Origin: an uncultured Oscillospiraceae bacterium
GTDB lineage: Bacteria > Bacillota > Clostridia > Oscillospirales > Acutalibacteraceae
Reading direction: 5' to 3'
Length of the DNA: 5,265 nucleotides
Assembly: GCA_900546735.1 (NCBI GenBank)
Contig: URDW01000141.1
Span: 1-5,265 of the forward strand
Part shown: positions 1 through 4,923 of the stretch, in pieces
Layout of the letters: every line of letters starts with the position of its first letter
Position numbering within the stretch: position 1 is the first letter of the stretch
Notes under the pieces: generated by a model
The model's input: the letters and a program-made list of their open reading frames with translations, nothing else
Told to the model about the DNA's origin: nothing
Databases searched by the model: none
Translations under genes and position numbers: made by a program

Positions 1-50
1 GATCTACACCTATTAAGTCGTCGGCAGCGTCAGATGTGTATAAGAGACAG
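1..50 (+). other. Illumina Nextera adapter read-through (artefact)
   Basis: Bases 1-9 are the end of the Illumina P5 segment (GATCTACAC). Bases 10-17 (CTATTAAG) sit where the i5 index belongs and match, from memory, Nextera XT index S518. Bases 18-31 are the Nextera read-1 primer part (TCGTCGGCAGCGTC), and bases 32-50 are the 19-bp Tn5 mosaic end AGATGTGTATAAGAGACAG. The segment is complete and in the correct order, so this is library adapter left on the contig end, not a natural transposon end. Translation across it gives the well-known contaminant peptides VSYTHLTLPTT (minus strand) and MCIRDR (plus strand). Genuine sequence starts at base 51, and any protein running through this region has a false tail. 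Confidence 0.99.
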
Positions 51-234
51 GCTTGCTAATGGCCGCGTCGATCAGCGGCACGGCTTCGCGCAGCGCCCGG
101 TAGACCGGTGTGCTGCCGTCTGCCAGCGGGGTGTAATTGGCCAGCGAGGCAAACGGGTGGCGGCTCAGGCTGCCGGTCTGTACGGCTACGGCGCCGACGC
201 GGTTTTGTTTTTTTCGAAAAAGGTTTCGGCTCAA
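51..234 (-). CDS. Phage portal protein, N-terminal fragment
   Basis: Probable portal protein: in tailed phages it forms the ring at the capsid vertex through which the terminase pumps DNA. Only the first 61 residues are present, because the contig ends in adapter. The start chosen is TTG at 234-232, which overlaps the terminase stop (TTGA, 4 bp). It has AGGAG (242-246) 7 nt upstream, whereas the ATG at 241-239 directly abuts that site and opens a different frame. The identification rests on position immediately after the large terminase and on a segment near residues 45-61 (PVYRALREAVPLIDAAIS) that resembles the N-terminal region of portal proteins of clostridial prophages. The N-terminus is basic (RNLFRKKQNR), as is common in portals. 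No core portal domain is visible in so short a piece. The frame continues past base 51 into adapter; those residues are artefactual. Confidence 0.72.
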
Positions 235-1529
235 AGCACATCTCCTTTCTGGTTTGCGCCGCTCCAGCCGCCCCTGTCCACGGCCAGGGAATAGGCGGGG
301 GCAGCGCGGCGGCAAACGACCGTGCTCACAAAGTAGCGGATGTCGTCCATGGCGTGGTCGTTTTCCTTGCGCGGCGCGTCTTTTTTTACGCTGTCATCCC
401 AGCGGTAAAGGGAAAATTCGCGTATCGTGTCTGTGCAGGCAGGTGAAAACAAAATCTTTTTCTCCTGCAGGGCAGAGCAGACCTTGCGAATGCCGTCCAG
501 CACATCGTTTTCTGCCCGCAGCACGCGGTACTCGCCCTTGCGGCGGATCAGCTCGATAAAGCTGGCGGCGCTCGGGTCCACGACAACGGCGGCAACCGGC
601 AGCTGCCCGGCCAGCAGCTTCAGCGCCCGGTAGTATTCCTCGTCTGTTCGCTGCACGCCGCACGCCCGTGCGTCGTGGTAATATTCGCGAATGCGGTACC
701 AGGTGCGCCCGCTTTTGCCCCAAAGGCCAAGCGAAAACGGGTTGACCGTGCCGTAGTCGCACGACAGGTAGTAGGCGGAAAATGTCCGCTCCTGCGCCGA
801 TCGGTCCACATGCACGTCCTCGCGAAACATCGGGTACACCAACCCGTCGGCCGCGACCCATTTTCCCTCTACGAATCGTTCGTAAAACGCGCCGCTGTAA
901 AGGCTTTTGTAGCGCGCCAACACGGCGCCGGACAGCGAGGGGTTGTCCTCCATCAGAAAGTGGATGTAAAGCATTTTCTTCTGCTTGCGCCGGCAGATCC
1001 ATTCGGTGTAAAACCAGTGGTGCGGGTGCTCCGGGTTGCAGTTGAACCAAAACTTGGCGCCGCCCAGCGAGCAGCGCGCCAGCGCCTGCTCCACAAAGGA
1101 GCGCGGCATCAGCGCCACCTCGTCAAACAGCACGCCGCCCAGCGTAATACCCTGGATCAGCGCGGCCGATGATTCGTCTTTGCCGCCGAACAGATAAAAC
1201 CGGTTCTCGCGCCCGTCTTTCTGAATTTCGATCATGTTGCGGCTCAGCCGGTCGCGGCAGGCAAAGCCCAGCGCGCGCAGCACCGGCAGCAGCGGCGTCA
1301 CCACGTTGCGCCGCAGGGACGTTACCGTTTTGCCGCACAGGGCAAACGAGGTGTCGGCAAAACCGTGCATGGCCCAGGCAATGAACGAAATGCTCATGCA
1401 AAGTGTTTTACCGCTGCGCACGGCGCCGTCGCAGATGATGCCGTTGTAGCGTTCGGCGCGCTCCGGCGCACACCACCAGGTCAGCACGGCCAGCTGCTTT
1501 GGGGAAAACGACTGAAAGGGCTTATTCAT
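231..1529 (-). CDS. terL: Phage terminase large subunit (packaging ATPase/nuclease)
   Basis: The motor and nuclease that cuts concatemeric phage DNA and drives it into the prohead through the portal. The protein is 432 aa, a normal length for PBSX/XtmB-like large terminases. The ATPase half shows a Walker A motif GAVRSGKT (residues 35-42), Walker B VLFDE (133-137, with D136 and E137) and a coupling-type motif FNCNPEHP (162-169). The RNase H-like nuclease half shows three acidic positions expected for metal binding: D258 in SCDYGT, D318 in VVVDPS and D395/D396 in HAMDDIRYF. All key residues look intact, so the enzyme could be functional. The start is ATG at 1529-1527, overlapping the terS stop by 8 bp (ATGAATAA), which suggests translational coupling. 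An in-frame ATG four codons upstream (1541) is possible; neither has a strong ribosome binding site. The open frame continues to 1799, but that part is the shadow of terS. Confidence 0.95.
   Translation of the reverse strand: MNKPFQSFSPKQLAVLTWWCAPERAERYNGIICDGAVRSGKTLCMSISFIAWAMHGFADTSFALCGKTVTSLRRNVVTPLLPVLRALGFACRDRLSRNMIEIQKDGRENRFYLFGGKDESSAALIQGITLGGVLFDEVALMPRSFVEQALARCSLGGAKFWFNCNPEHPHHWFYTEWICRRKQKKMLYIHFLMEDNPSLSGAVLARYKSLYSGAFYERFVEGKWVAADGLVYPMFREDVHVDRSAQERTFSAYYLSCDYGTVNPFSLGLWGKSGRTWYRIREYYHDARACGVQRTDEEYYRALKLLAGQLPVAAVVVDPSAASFIELIRRKGEYRVLRAENDVLDGIRKVCSALQEKKILFSPACTDTIREFSLYRWDDSVKKDAPRKENDHAMDDIRYFVSTVVCRRAAPAYSLAVDRGGWSGANQKGDVL
242..250 (-). promoter_or_regulatory. Ribosome binding site for the portal gene, inside terL
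   Basis: On the minus strand this reads AGAAAGGAG, and the AGGAG core (242-246) is 7 nt before the TTG at 234-232. It lies within the last codons of the large terminase gene. The spacing favours TTG over the ATG at 241-239, which leaves no gap after the Shine-Dalgarno core. Confidence 0.65.
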
Positions 1530-1851
1530 AGGTGCACGCATCCAGTGCGCTGCCCGCGGCGGCAGCGCTTTTTTCGAGTGCGGCGTAAAATCCAAGCCCC
1601 TGCGTGTCCTCCTGGGCAGAAAGCTCGTAAAGCCTTTCCAGCGCTTTCTGGCGGTCAAAAAATTTGATCTCCGTCCCGCCGGCGCGCACTTTTTTGATCT
1701 CACTGACACAGAACAGGTCGAGCGAGCGCAGCTTTTCTTCGGAAAAGGTATCCCCGGCAAAAAGAAGAAGGACTGCGTCTGTAATGTCTCCGAAAGCAAG
1801 GCGCTTTAAACCGTCGCGCACTTCTTCTTTTGTGGTTTTTTTCTTTCTCAT
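1522..1851 (-). CDS. terS: Phage terminase small subunit-like protein
   Basis: Probable small terminase subunit, which recognises the phage packaging site and recruits the large subunit. The protein is 109 aa. The assignment comes from its place directly before terL and from sequence that recalls clostridial phage small terminases: GDITDAVLLLF (residues 21-31), then LDLFCVSEIKKVRAGGTEIKFFDR (44-67) and an alanine-rich C-terminus. It is shorter than many small terminases (about 150-180 aa), and I see no clear N-terminal helix-turn-helix, although the basic start (MRKKKTTKEEVRDGLKRL) could bind DNA. The start is secure: ATG at 1851-1849 with AGGAGG (1858-1863) 6 nt upstream. It is the first gene of the leftward module; the stop lies inside the terL start. 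Confidence 0.82.
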   Translation of the reverse strand: MRKKKTTKEEVRDGLKRLAFGDITDAVLLLFAGDTFSEEKLRSLDLFCVSEIKKVRAGGTEIKFFDRQKALERLYELSAQEDTQGLGFYAALEKSAAAAGSALDACTYE

Positions 1852-1857
1852 GGTCTC

Positions 1858-1863
1858 CCTCCT
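1858..1863 (-). promoter_or_regulatory. Ribosome binding site of terS
   Basis: AGGAGG on the minus strand, 6 nt before the ATG at 1851-1849. It fixes the start of the small terminase gene and marks 1852-2112 as the leader and divergent promoter region rather than coding sequence. Confidence 0.85.
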
Positions 1864-1870
1864 GCATTTT

Positions 1871-1886
1871 TGTAAAAGCCTTTACA
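1871..1886. promoter_or_regulatory. 16-bp dyad TGTAAA-N4-TTTACA, possible operator
   Basis: The sequence TGTAAAAGCCTTTACA has perfect 6-bp arms around a 4-bp centre. It sits 7 bp upstream of the terS ribosome binding site, so a bound protein there would hinder the leftward phage operon. The form is that of a homodimer operator; the regulator is unknown. The TGTAAA half-site recurs in the dyad at 1996-2019. Confidence 0.4.
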
Positions 1887-1906
1887 TAAGTACCCCCGGA
1901 AAAGGC

Positions 1907-1936
1907 AAAATGATAGCCATTAATAGCTATCATTTT
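1907..1936. promoter_or_regulatory. 30-bp near-perfect palindrome
   Basis: The arms AAAATGATAGC (1907-1917) and GCTATCATTTT (1926-1936) are exact reverse complements of 11 bp. The 8-bp centre is itself palindromic (ATTAAT) except for one mismatched pair, so 28 of 30 positions are symmetric. It lies in an AT-rich stretch between the two divergent genes. The long symmetry and low GC favour a protein-binding operator. A weak transcription terminator is an alternative, since each strand has a short T run at the end of the stem. Confidence 0.5.
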
Positions 1937-1995
1937 TAAAAATTAATAAATATTTTCTATCGAACATGAATAAAGTGCAAAAAATGTCATGTGCT

Positions 1996-2019
1996 TGTAA
2001 AATCGAGCATAATTTTACA
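1996..2019. promoter_or_regulatory. Dyad TGTAAAAT-N8-ATTTTACA, possible operator
   Basis: Exact 8-bp arms at 1996-2003 and 2012-2019 flank an 8-bp spacer. It shares the TGTAAAA half-site with the dyad at 1871-1886 but has wider spacing. It lies just upstream of the uppP promoter and could act on either direction. No regulator is identifiable. Confidence 0.4.
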
Positions 2020-2028
2020 TCAAGTCTG

Positions 2029-2061
2029 ACAAACGCTGTTTACTTTGATTTTGGCGTTTGT
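2029..2061. promoter_or_regulatory. Inverted repeat overlapping the uppP -35 and spacer
   Basis: ACAAACGC (2029-2036) and GCGTTTGT (2054-2061) are exact reverse complements separated by 17 bp. The repeat encloses the predicted -35 element of uppP, and its right arm ends at the base before the -10 element. A factor bound here would directly occlude RNA polymerase, so a repressor site is the simplest reading. This is inference from position only. Confidence 0.4.
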
Positions 2062-2067
2062 TATACT
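2039..2067 (+). promoter_or_regulatory. Sigma-A type promoter of the uppP operon
   Basis: A -35 element TTTACT (2039-2044) is followed by a 17-bp spacer and a -10 element TATACT (2062-2067). Transcription should begin near 2074, leaving a leader of about 40 nt before the uppP ATG. The start site also argues against the upstream in-frame GTG at 2077 as the uppP start, since it would have almost no leader. Confidence 0.7.
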
Positions 2068-2112
2068 TAGGGTAGAGTGTGCCTTACAAAAATGTGCGAA
2101 AGGTCGTGTTTT

Positions 2113-2943
2113 ATGGATATTATAGAACTGCTCAAAGCGCTGCTGCTTGGTATTGTGGAAGGTATTACGGAGTGGCTGCCGATCAGTTCCACCGGCCACA
2201 TGATCCTGCTTGACGAGTTTTTAAAGCTGAATGTCAGCGCAGCGTTTAAGGATATGTTTTTGGTGGTCATTCAGCTTGGCGCTATTTTGGCGGTCGTGGT
2301 TTTGTATTTCAAAAAGCTGTGGCCGTTTGCCATGCGCGACAAAAAGCCCGTGCTGGAAAAAGAAAAGGTCTCCATGTGGCTGAAGATCATCGTTTCCTGT
2401 GTGCCGGCGGCTATCGTTGGGCTGCTGTTTGACGACCAGCTGGAAGCGCTTTTTTACAACTGGCAAACGGTTGCGCTAATGCTGGTGGTTTTCGGCATCG
2501 CGTTCATCATTATTGAAAAATATAATAAGAAAAAAGAGCCCACAGTCCATTCCATCCGTGACCTTTCTTACAAGGCGGCTTTTATCATTGGCTTGTTTCA
2601 GCTGATCGCGGCTGTGTTCCCCGGCACGTCGCGCAGCGGCGCCACGATCGTCGGCGCACTTTTGATCGGTGTGTCCAGAACGGTCGCCGCCGAGTACACG
2701 TTTTTCCTGGCCGTGCCGGTCATGTTCGGCGCCAGCGCGCTGAAGCTGGTCAAATTCGGCTTTGATTTTACGTCGTTTGAGCTGGCCGTGCTGGCCGTCG
2801 GTCTCATTTCGGCGTTTGTTGTGTCCATTCTTGCCATCAAGTTCTTGATGGGGTATATCAAAAAGCATGATTTTACCGTGTTCGGCTGGTACCGCATTGT
2901 TTTGGGCGTGGCCGTGACCGCGTATTTCCTGCTGGCTGCATAA
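2113..2943 (+). CDS. uppP: Undecaprenyl pyrophosphate phosphatase (UppP/BacA)
   Basis: Integral membrane enzyme that removes one phosphate from undecaprenyl pyrophosphate, regenerating the lipid carrier used for peptidoglycan and other surface polymers; overproduction gives bacitracin resistance in known members. The protein is 276 aa, the usual family length. Both signature motifs are intact: the glutamate-rich site [15 protein letters not shown] (residues 15-29, with E16, E20 and H29) and PGTSRSGAT (170-178, with R174). Several hydrophobic segments span the chain, for example near 48-66, 90-106, 117-135, 183-205, 215-240 and 255-276. The start is ATG 2113, chosen because [17 protein letters not shown] is the family's typical N-terminus and GAAAGG lies about 9 nt upstream. 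It is the first gene of the operon, 24 bp before the phosphoesterase, and diverges from the phage module. Confidence 0.97.
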   Translation: MDIIELLKALLLGIVEGITEWLPISSTGHMILLDEFLKLNVSAAFKDMFLVVIQLGAILAVVVLYFKKLWPFAMRDKKPVLEKEKVSMWLKIIVSCVPAAIVGLLFDDQLEALFYNWQTVALMLVVFGIAFIIIEKYNKKKEPTVHSIRDLSYKAAFIIGLFQLIAAVFPGTSRSGATIVGALLIGVSRTVAAEYTFFLAVPVMFGASALKLVKFGFDFTSFELAVLAVGLISAFVVSILAIKFLMGYIKKHDFTVFGWYRIVLGVAVTAYFLLAA

Positions 2944-2967
2944 TCAGAAAATCGGAGGGGAACGTTT

Positions 2968-4089
2968 ATGCTGAAGTTTAAAAAGGGACAGAAGTTCAAG
3001 ATCATGCAGATCACCGACATGCAGGAGATCCCTGCCGTCTCGCCCGACACGCTGAAGCTTTTGAACGCCGCGCTCGATGCGGAAAAGCCGGACCTTGTCG
3101 TTTATACCGGCGACCAGATCAAAGGCTACGGCGTGACTTACAAGGGCAAGGGTTCTGCGCTGGAGGCGGCCGTTTTCAAAACGATCGCCACACTGCTGGA
3201 GCCGGTCACGTCGCGGCACATCCCGTTTTGCGTCACGTTCGGCAACCACGACCAGCAGGTCGGCATCTCGAACCATGACCAGTTTGAACACATTTATAAA
3301 AAGCTGCCGGGCTGCGTGGGTGAGCAGGCCGAGGGCGTGGACGGCGGCGGAACGAGCTGCATCGAGATCAAAGCGTCGGACGGCGGCAAAACGGCGTTTG
3401 CGCTTTACCTTATGGATTCCGGCACCGATGCCAAGGGCGGCGGCTACGAGCCGGTCGACCCCAAAATTATAGATTGGTACAAAAAAACACGCGACCGTCT
3501 TGTGCAGGAAAACGGCGCCTTCGTGCCGGCGCTTGTGTTTCAGCATATTCCCGTGTGTGAATTTTATAGCGTGCTAAAGCGCGTGCCGAAAAACACAAAG
3601 GGCAGCGTGCGCACGTTTCGCACGCATAAAAACGAGTGGTATGTGCTGGGCGATACCTGCGGCAAAGACGATTTCTTTGAAGAGGCGCCCTCCATTCCGG
3701 ACGTCAATACCGGTGAGTTTGCCGCACTGAAAGAGAAGGGCGACGTGCTTGGTATCTACGTCGGCCATGACCATAAAAACAGCTTTGTCGGCCGCTATGC
3801 GGGCGTCGACCTCGGCTACACGCAGTCGAGCGGCTTCAATGTGTACGGCAACGGCGTGTACCGCGGTGTGCGCGTGTTTGAAATCGACGAAAACGACCCG
3901 AAAAACTACACCACGAAAACGCTTTTGTTTAAAGATTTGGTGGGCAATAAAGTGCAAAAGCCCGTCAGCGACTGGATCCAGCGCCATTCGCCCGAAACGA
4001 TGGACGCAGCCATCCCAATGATCACCAAGGCTGTGGCCGTCCTGGTCGCAGTCGTCGCCGTCATCATCATTTTGTCTCTGCTGCTGTAA
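2968..4089 (+). CDS. Metallophosphoesterase with C-terminal membrane anchor
   Basis: Calcineurin-like phosphoesterase (PF00149 type), 373 aa, nearest in feel to the Dcr2/PAP29-like branch. Metal-site motifs in order are ITDMQ (residues 15-19), TGDQ (47-50), FGNHDQ (91-96), QHIP (192-195, H193) and GHDH (266-269). The first motif normally reads D-x-H; here the histidine position is Q19, while the others look intact. The C-terminus is a hydrophobic stretch (about 355-373, AVAVLVAVVAVIIILSLLL) that ends the protein, and there is no signal peptide. This predicts a tail-anchored protein with its catalytic domain on the cytoplasmic side. The substrate is unknown. Its position between uppP and a GtrA gene hints at lipid-linked phosphate or sugar metabolism, but this is inference; a nucleotide or phosphoprotein substrate is equally open. 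The start ATG has GGAGGGG 8-9 nt upstream. Confidence 0.9.
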   Translation: MLKFKKGQKFKIMQITDMQEIPAVSPDTLKLLNAALDAEKPDLVVYTGDQIKGYGVTYKGKGSALEAAVFKTIATLLEPVTSRHIPFCVTFGNHDQQVGISNHDQFEHIYKKLPGCVGEQAEGVDGGGTSCIEIKASDGGKTAFALYLMDSGTDAKGGGYEPVDPKIIDWYKKTRDRLVQENGAFVPALVFQHIPVCEFYSVLKRVPKNTKGSVRTFRTHKNEWYVLGDTCGKDDFFEEAPSIPDVNTGEFAALKEKGDVLGIYVGHDHKNSFVGRYAGVDLGYTQSSGFNVYGNGVYRGVRVFEIDENDPKNYTTKTLLFKDLVGNKVQKPVSDWIQRHSPETMDAAIPMITKAVAVLVAVVAVIIILSLLL

Positions 4090-4118
4090 ATGCGGCGGAC
4101 GCTTTAGGAGGAGAAAAA

Positions 4119-4700
4119 ATGGCAGAAAAGAAGAATTTTTTAGCGACGTTTGAGAAAAAGCACAAGGAACTTTACAAGTTTGTGATGTGGTTCATTTTCG
4201 GCGGCCTGTCCAGTGTTGTGGAACTGATCGTCCACGTTATTCTGATCAACTTTGTTTTAAACGGCCTGGCCGACGACCCGGTGCCCGGTGTGTTCGCCGT
4301 GTTCGGCAACGACATGTGCACCATGCTTTCCTATTTCATTTCGACTTCCATCGGTTACGCCATTGCTTTTGTGCTCAACCGAAAGGTCGCGTTTAAAGCA
4401 GATGCCAATGTGGCGCTCAGCACGTTTTTGTATGTGCTGATGGTCATTTTCACCATTGCCATGAATTCGTTTGTGGTCGGCCCGTTTTGCGAGGATACGG
4501 TCACGACGTTTTTTGCAGGCCACGATCTGGACTTCCTCGGCACCATCGCTTCCAAAGTGATCGGCATGGTCGTGCCCAGCTTGTGGACCTATCCGTGCAA
4601 CCGCTTCATCATCCACCGCAAGAAAAAGTCCACGCTGGAGGCGGAAAAGGCAGCAGAGGCCGCGGAAAAAGCCCACGAAAACAGCGAAACGACAAAATAA
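4119..4700 (+). CDS. GtrA-family membrane protein
   Basis: Polytopic membrane protein of the GtrA family (PF04138), 193 aa. Known members assist transfer of undecaprenyl-phosphate-linked sugars, as in O-antigen glucosylation, teichoic acid or arabinogalactan decoration. Four hydrophobic segments are visible at about 21-47, 66-86, 100-121 and 139-160. The family-typical post-helix motifs are present: FVLNRKVAF (84-92) after helix 2 and YPCNRFIIHRKK (158-169) after helix 4. The loop between helices 1 and 2 is long (48-65), and a charged Ala/Glu/Lys-rich tail (168-193), probably helical and cytoplasmic, makes the protein longer than most members (120-150 aa). The start ATG has TAGGAGGAG 7 nt upstream, 29 bp after the phosphoesterase stop, so the genes are likely co-transcribed. 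No glycosyltransferase partner lies in the window. No convincing terminator follows the stop. Confidence 0.88.
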   Translation: MAEKKNFLATFEKKHKELYKFVMWFIFGGLSSVVELIVHVILINFVLNGLADDPVPGVFAVFGNDMCTMLSYFISTSIGYAIAFVLNRKVAFKADANVALSTFLYVLMVIFTIAMNSFVVGPFCEDTVTTFFAGHDLDFLGTIASKVIGMVVPSLWTYPCNRFIIHRKKKSTLEAEKAAEAAEKAHENSETTK

Positions 4701-4720
4701 GCCCATTTTTGATTTTTTGC

Positions 4721-4749
4721 TTGCAATTCCCATATCCGTATGTTAGAAT
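4721..4749 (+). promoter_or_regulatory. Sigma-A type promoter of the mntP unit
   Basis: A -35 element TTGCAA (4721-4726), a 17-bp spacer and a -10 element TAGAAT (4744-4749). Transcription should start near 4756, just ahead of the riboswitch P1 helix at 4763. Its presence means mntP is expressed as a unit separate from the uppP operon, though read-through from upstream is possible. Confidence 0.75.
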
Positions 4750-4762
4750 ACTTTTACTTTTG

Positions 4763-4842
4763 ATGAGGGAGTAGTCGGCGAACGATCGCGGTAAGTCAAC
4801 ACAATGGCTTTTGCCTGGCTTATCTTAAATGACGAGACTCAT
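4763..4842 (+). ncRNA. yybP-ykoY manganese riboswitch aptamer
   Basis: Mn2+-sensing aptamer in the mntP leader. The P1 helix pairs ATGAG (4763-4767) with CTCAT (4838-4842). The conserved 5' strand GGGAGTAG (4767-4774) and the conserved 3' strand GACGAGAC (4831-4838) are present, as in known yybP-ykoY RNAs. One arm has a GCGA/TCGC stem (4778-4781 with 4786-4789). The other pairs TAAGTC (4792-4797) with GGCTTA (4817-4822), including two G-U or G-C contacts at the inner end, and carries a small GGC-TTTT-GCC hairpin (4806-4815). Known members bind Mn2+ and raise expression of exporters such as mntP, alx or yoaB homologues. The gene immediately downstream is mntP, which supports the call. Confidence 0.92.
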
Positions 4843-4862
4843 GTATGGTACAGGCCGTACAT
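4841..4862 (+). promoter_or_regulatory. Expression-platform hairpin after the aptamer
   Basis: ATGTATGG (4841-4848) pairs with CCGTACAT (4855-4862), giving 8 bp with one U-G pair and a 6-nt loop. It shares its first two bases with the 3' strand of the aptamer P1 helix, so the two cannot both form completely. Its 3' arm could alternatively pair with the 5' arm of the terminator, which would make it an anti-antiterminator. This is inferred from base pairing by eye. Confidence 0.5.
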
Positions 4863-4870
4863 GCGTCTTT

Positions 4871-4905
4871 TATGCAGATACGGTTTCGTATCTGCATATT
4901 TTTTT
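4871..4905 (+). terminator. Intrinsic terminator of the manganese riboswitch
   Basis: A perfect 12-bp stem, TATGCAGATACG (4871-4882) with CGTATCTGCATA (4887-4898), closes a GTTT loop and is followed by seven T residues (4899-4905). It lies 18 nt before the mntP start, so by default transcription should stop before the gene; manganese binding to the aptamer is expected to allow read-through. Confidence 0.93.
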
Positions 4906-4923
4906 GTGAAGAGGTACGGATTT

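Noticed and set aside
32..50. Tn5 mosaic-end sequence as a natural transposon end
   Set aside because: It is preceded by the Nextera primer sequence, an index and the P5 end, so it is library adapter and not a mobile element.
394..1050. 218-residue minus-strand frame inside terL, and the plus-strand frames of 100-165 residues opposite it
   Set aside because: terL is continuous with all its motifs through this region; the other frames have Arg/Pro/Ala-rich shadow composition.
1530..1799. N-terminal extension of the large terminase by about 90 residues
   Set aside because: This stretch is the other-frame shadow of terS, has a low-complexity, basic composition and no ribosome binding site; terminase similarity begins at MNKPFQSF.
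1950..2032. Minus-strand promoters for the phage module, such as TTGTCA (2032-2027) with TATGCT 15 bp on, or TTGCAC (1980-1975) with GAAAAT 17 bp on
   Set aside because: One has too short a spacer and the other a poor -10 element. A leftward promoter must exist or the operon is silent, but none is convincing by eye.
2077..2112. Upstream GTG start for uppP, adding 12 residues
   Set aside because: It lies only a few bases after the predicted transcription start, lacks a ribosome binding site, and the added residues are unlike UppP N-termini.
2944..3546. 200-residue open frame on the minus strand opposite the phosphoesterase
   Set aside because: It is a shadow of the GC-rich codon pattern of the opposite gene, rich in Arg and Val with no recognisable domain and no ribosome binding site.
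4701..4720. Terminator after the GtrA-family gene
   Set aside because: There are T runs but no stable stem before them.
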